From Neobacillus endophyticus (GTDB taxonomy: Bacteria > Bacillota > Bacilli > Bacillales > Cytobacillaceae): 64,000 bases of DNA. The stretch spans positions 4,856,001 to 4,920,000 of the forward strand of contig NZ_JABRWH010000001.1 in NCBI RefSeq assembly GCF_013248975.1. Reading direction: 5' to 3'. This document shows positions 61,186 to 64,000 of the stretch, piece by piece; the first letter of the stretch is position 1; every line of letters starts with the position of its first letter. The position numbers and the translations under genes were made by a program. Under the pieces are notes generated by a model. It saw only the letters and a list, made by a program, of their open reading frames with translations. It did no database searches and was not told where the DNA came from.

Positions 61186-61986
61186 ATGTCTATGGAAAGA
61201 AATCACAATGAATATCTTCAAAGGGCATATATGTATGATTTACTGGCCCAATTTTATAAATACTCTAACCCCGGCTTTCACATGAATTATTACCTGAAAC
61301 ACTTGAAATATATGAATAAGGCCTTCGAAACACTGCGAACTCAAACAGAATTGCATGAGCATCCTGCAACAATCCGAGTTCTTCATACCTCATATGATTC
61401 TCCAAATATCGATTTTTATCTGAACGGGGAACGAATAATCAAAGATCTTCCATTTAAAAATGTCAGCCCTGACCTACTTCTAAATAATGGTAAATATCAT
61501 ATTGATATTTATCCAACTGGAAACATGATAGAAAGTGTCCTAAACAAAAAAATACTGATAGAGCCTGGAAAGAGCTATACGTTAACAACAATCGGGCAAG
61601 TAAAAAAAATGAGGCTACTAATGTTTGAAAACCAACCTGAGGTTCCTTTTAATGAAGCAAAAGTTCGTTTTATTCATTTATCCCCTGATACAGAAAAGCT
61701 GGATATCGCAGTTAAGAATCGGGATGTCATTTTCCCTGATGTTGAATACAAACAAGCTACAGAATATTTAGGCTTGATGCCTATGACCGTAGACCTAGAA
61801 GCAAGGGAATCAGGCACCAGCAATGTGATCTTATCCATGCCAAAAATACAATTTAAAGCTAATGAAAGTTACACGATCCTATTTATTGGTCTAACAAAAT
61901 CGGAACCAGAACTTCAATTTATTATTATAAAGGATAAAGAAAACTCGCCGACTGGCGAGCCCGTTAGGTCAAAGACAGAGGCTTAG
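61186..61986 (+). CDS. DUF4397 domain protein
   Basis: 266 residues, no signal peptide. A helical head (NEYLQRAYMYDLLAQFYKYS) is followed by a DUF4397 beta domain: TIRVLHTSYDSPNIDFYLNG and KVRFIHLSPDTEKLDIAVKN give the two tandem VR-x-x-H-x-S-P-like strands. ATG after GAAGGTG. The last 15 codons (ENSPTGEPVRSKTEA) and the stop lie inside the 62.0 kb structured RNA element, so the 3' end of this gene and the RNA share sequence. Function unknown. Confidence 0.78.
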   Translation: MSMERNHNEYLQRAYMYDLLAQFYKYSNPGFHMNYYLKHLKYMNKAFETLRTQTELHEHPATIRVLHTSYDSPNIDFYLNGERIIKDLPFKNVSPDLLLNNGKYHIDIYPTGNMIESVLNKKILIEPGKSYTLTTIGQVKKMRLLMFENQPEVPFNEAKVRFIHLSPDTEKLDIAVKNRDVIFPDVEYKQATEYLGLMPMTVDLEARESGTSNVILSMPKIQFKANESYTILFIGLTKSEPELQFIIIKDKENSPTGEPVRSKTEA

Positions 61987-62084
61987 TTCGTCGAAAAGCA
62001 CAGCTTTTCGGCAGCGAGGCTAATGCACACGAAACATTCCCTCGTGCACTTATGCCTGATTGGAAAGTTATACTTTCCTACGGC
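61942..62084 (+). ncRNA. Structured RNA element, copy at 62.0 kb
   Basis: About 143 bases matching 17209-17355 along the full length. Hairpins visible here: CTCGCC-GACT-GGCGAG, AAAAGC-ACA-GCTTTT, GGAAAG-TTATA-CTTTCC, and a closing GCC..GGC. Its first 45 bases overlap the end of the DUF4397 gene. A terminator follows 13 bases later. Could be released by processing of the gene's mRNA or have its own promoter inside the gene. Confidence 0.6.
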
Positions 62085-62096
62085 TTAAAAAGAATT

Positions 62097-62123
62097 AGGT
62101 GCCCCTATTGCAGGCGGCACCTA
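62097..62123. terminator. Terminator after the 62.0 kb RNA element, bidirectional
   Basis: Stem AGGTGCC / GGCACCT; ends at the stop of the convergent ypmS gene. Confidence 0.75.
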
Positions 62124-62699
62124 TTTTACAGGAACTAAAATGCTAAAGCCAATTTTATCCTTTGGCAAATCAATTTGATCTACTTTTATTTTCATATCAC
62201 TCTTTAACTTTATATCTTGCATGTGAATATATACCAGCTTATCATTAGGCCTGATTTCTACACCTTGTGGAACCCGAAAACTTTCACTGATAACACTAAG
62301 CACAAACGAAATGGGAAGATTTAGTCGTCCTAAGGAAATCTTTTTTTGTTTTAAAACTAAATCACCATTTTTAAGCGCAATTGGTTCAAAGCTGATTTTC
62401 ATATTCAAGTTATCACTTAATACAGGAAGTATCCCATATAATTCAACTTCGTCGCCCAAAACCAGACGATAATTGATCGGGGAACCTGCTGCCTGCTCTT
62501 GCAAATAATGATTAATAAGCTGATTTAAATCATCTTTATTTGATTTCACATGGAAAGAAACGAAATCGGATAAAGGTTCCTTTAACTGGCTGTTTTCATA
62601 ATTCTTAGGGGAAACGAGCGCGAGAGAACAGATTACAATTAAAACCACAAGGTTGATTCCTAACAAGATGAGGAAAGCTACCTTCCATTTGTTATTCAT
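62121..62699 (-). CDS. ypmS: YpmS-family protein (DUF2140)
   Basis: 192 residues, one N-terminal membrane anchor (VAFLILLGINLVVLIVICSL), then a beta-rich extracytoplasmic domain (LSDFVSFHVKSNKDDLNQLI; QAAGSPINYRLVLGDEVELY). Location between a SCO gene and msrA matches the B. subtilis ypmQ-ypmS-yppP region. Function unknown. Confidence 0.85.
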   Translation of the reverse strand: MNNKWKVAFLILLGINLVVLIVICSLALVSPKNYENSQLKEPLSDFVSFHVKSNKDDLNQLINHYLQEQAAGSPINYRLVLGDEVELYGILPVLSDNLNMKISFEPIALKNGDLVLKQKKISLGRLNLPISFVLSVISESFRVPQGVEIRPNDKLVYIHMQDIKLKSDMKIKVDQIDLPKDKIGFSILVPVK

Positions 62700-62809
62700 T
62701 AGTACCGGTTCTCCTTTTTCTATTTATTTGACGAATTCAAGACAAATCCAAATGTCCTGTTTTAGTATAACACTTGGATAATTATTCAAACCATTTCTGA
62801 CCATAAAAA

Positions 62810-62831
62810 ATAGACCAGATGAGTGGTCTAT
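62810..62831 (-). terminator. Terminator of the second SCO gene
   Basis: Stem TAGACCA / TGGTCTA with TTTTTT on the minus strand. Confidence 0.75.
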
Positions 62832-63406
62832 TGCAATGCTTTAATATCCTGAATAATCTCATCATATGGGACATTTTGGTAGCCGTCATAAGATTTTCTG
62901 ACATGACCATTTTGATCCACCAAAAAAATAAACGTTTGATGTATTACTTGAGAACCCTCAGCAGGCTTCTTAACAAATTCTTTGAAATTTTTCAAAGCGA
63001 AGTTTTCAATAAAAGCTTGTGAGTAACCTGTTAAAAAGGTCCAATTGTTAAAATCCGCCTGAAATTGCTTAGCAAACCTTGAAAGAGCTGCAGGAGTGTC
63101 CACTTTCGGATCAATGCTAAAGGAGACAAAATCCACATTCTTTAGACCTTCATCCTTCACCTTTTTTTGTAATTTTGCCATATTCGAAGTCATTGGCGGG
63201 CAAACATCCGCACAACTAGTAAAAATAAAATCTGAAATCCAAACCTTCCCTTTTACACTCTTTAAATCAAATGTCTTGTTAGATTGGGTTGTTGCTGAAA
63301 AATTTTTAATTGGCCAATCCACTTCATCTTTTATTTCCTTTTGACCGCATGCAGATAAAAATAGCGAACTAATCAAAAGTATAAAAAAAGTAAATCTAAA
63401 TTTCAC
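62828..63406 (-). CDS. ypmQ: SCO1/SenC copper chaperone, lipoprotein (YpmQ-like)
   Basis: 192 residues. Lipobox SSLFLSACGQ, then a thioredoxin fold with CxxxC in SCADVCPPMTS and the distal histidine in VIHQTFIFLVDQ. Helps build the CuA centre of cytochrome oxidase. GTG start; ribosome site is GAGAAGG some bases upstream. About 37 percent like the other SCO protein by eye; this one is the ypm-linked, B. subtilis-like copy, while the 18.5 kb copy has a plain membrane anchor. Confidence 0.9.
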   Translation of the reverse strand: MKFRFTFFILLISSLFLSACGQKEIKDEVDWPIKNFSATTQSNKTFDLKSVKGKVWISDFIFTSCADVCPPMTSNMAKLQKKVKDEGLKNVDFVSFSIDPKVDTPAALSRFAKQFQADFNNWTFLTGYSQAFIENFALKNFKEFVKKPAEGSQVIHQTFIFLVDQNGHVRKSYDGYQNVPYDEIIQDIKALQ

Positions 63407-63531
63407 CGCATCTCACAACCTTCTCCATTTCCCTTCAAATTCAGTCTACCAAAGTTTAGAAAAAGATGAAAGAAAAAACTCTAAGCTGGTGACAGGCACC
63501 TTAGTCCTTTTAAAATTTCCTTTATACGTGA

Positions 63532-63554
63532 TATAATGAATGAGTATTCATTCA
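63532..63554 (+). promoter_or_regulatory. FadR (YsiA)-type operator overlapping a -10 box
   Basis: TGAATGAGTATTCATTCA (63537-63554) is an exact match to the B. subtilis FadR consensus TGAATGAnTAnTCATTCA. It overlaps TATAAT at 63532-63537, so a bound repressor would block the promoter of the gene at 63605. FadR is released by long-chain acyl-CoAs. Confidence 0.8.
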
Positions 63555-63604
63555 TCTGTTGTTATTATGGTGAATTTTGTTCGAATGATAAGGATTCTTT
63601 TTTC

Positions 63605-64000
63605 ATGAATGAAGAGGTGAAATGGATAATAAAGCAAATCGGACCGGTCATGATTTTAGAAGGAAAGAATTTCAGTAAGGTTCCCTATTCCCGAAGTTTA
63701 TTCATCAATGGGGACGATAAAGTCTTGATTGACAGCGGCGCTGATCCTGCGCTTCTTTTAGATGTTGAAAAGGAATATGGGATTGAGTTAATCATTAACA
63801 CTCATTATCATCCGGATCATACGCTACACAATCATTTATTTGGTGACGTTCCCAAATGGATTAATCCAATTGAGTATGAAACCTCCCGGACGATCGAGGG
63901 AATTGCTCATGCCAACGGCGTTTTCCAAGAATGGGGTCCAAATGGGGTGAAAAACTGGAAAAAGACCCTGCCGCAGGAATGGACGAAAAATCTTGGGGAA
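63605..64000 (+). CDS. Metallo-beta-lactamase-fold hydrolase, 5' part
   Basis: 132 codons to the window edge. INTHYHPDHTLHNHLFGDVP carries the H-x-H-x-D-H zinc motif of the MBL fold; LFINGDDKVLIDSGADPALL is the preceding strand pair. AAGGA lies 10 bases before the ATG. Substrate unknown. The FadR-type operator upstream suggests induction by fatty acids. The rest of the gene is outside the window. Confidence 0.8.
   Translation, partial: MNEEVKWIIKQIGPVMILEGKNFSKVPYSRSLFINGDDKVLIDSGADPALLLDVEKEYGIELIINTHYHPDHTLHNHLFGDVPKWINPIEYETSRTIEGIAHANGVFQEWGPNGVKNWKKTLPQEWTKNLGE

Overview
The window reads as chromosome of a low-GC, endospore-forming Bacillaceae bacterium. The grounds are many gene families largely restricted to that group (LtaS, YkpA, YkuS, YodL/YozD/YodN/YozE/YokU, KamA with YodPQRST, YpmS, YhfH, YuzL-like), spore genes (sspH, yjcZ, gerP-type, CotM-type Hsp20 proteins), strong GGAGG ribosome sites and intrinsic terminators after most genes. 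A Neobacillus/Mesobacillus-like genus would fit, but this is inference from gene content only.

Layout. 1-2032: tyrosine catabolism on the minus strand (4-hydroxyphenylpyruvate dioxygenase, then homogentisate dioxygenase, cut by the window edge). 2269-5175: a three-gene ABC importer of the TrpXYZ-like kind. 5.7-7.7 kb: lipoteichoic acid synthase. 8.2-8.8 kb: small genes including sspH. 8.9-10.0 kb: a YdbM-like acyl-CoA dehydrogenase. 10.1-13.3 kb: two NarK-type nitrate/nitrite transporters, each behind an FNR/CRP-like palindrome centred where a class II site should be; the first carries a C-terminal PAS domain. 13.4-16.6 kb: a LysM-3D cell-wall protein and a membrane histidine kinase with duplicated PAS domains. 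16.9-18.2 kb: tandem yhfH copies, a structured RNA candidate, and several very small genes, one with an apparent ATT start. 18.5-20.6 kb: a SCO protein and a transposase. 21-25 kb: ABC-F protein and a spore-related cluster. 24.8-32.6 kb: MprF, a membrane cupredoxin, pyruvate formate-lyase with its activase, and a YidC paralogue. 32.6-34.4 kb: an IS1182-type insertion next to a Bacillaceae palindromic repeat. 34.5-47.8 kb: DapF, an amidohydrolase, a leader with a tRNA T-arm-like element before a GNAT gene, two more Hsp20-like genes, a YtkA-like lipoprotein, a CtpB-type protease, CopA, and DeoD. 48.2-58.7 kb: the yod/kam cluster for lysine breakdown through lysine 2,3-aminomutase, with a sigma-54 activator and a clear sigma-54 promoter on kamA. 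59-64 kb: YjcZ, MsrA/MsrB, a DUF4397 protein, a second structured RNA copy, YpmS, a second SCO protein, and a metallo-beta-lactamase-fold gene (cut by the window edge) behind a perfect FadR-type operator.

How the parts fit. Three themes recur: the spore and mother cell (SspH, YjcZ, GerP-like proteins, Hsp20/CotM-like proteins, kam cluster); low-oxygen life (FNR-type sites, NarK pair, Pfl pair); and copper and respiratory-oxidase upkeep (two SCO proteins, cupredoxin, YtkA-like lipoprotein, CopA). The features most worth following are the PAS-fused NarK, the repeated structured RNA element (17.2 and 62.0 kb, with a weaker relative at 7.8 kb), the T-arm-like leader at 37.8-37.9 kb, and the split sigma-54/sporulation control of the kam cluster. 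I saw no CRISPR array, rRNA gene, complete tRNA gene, prophage or obvious defence island.
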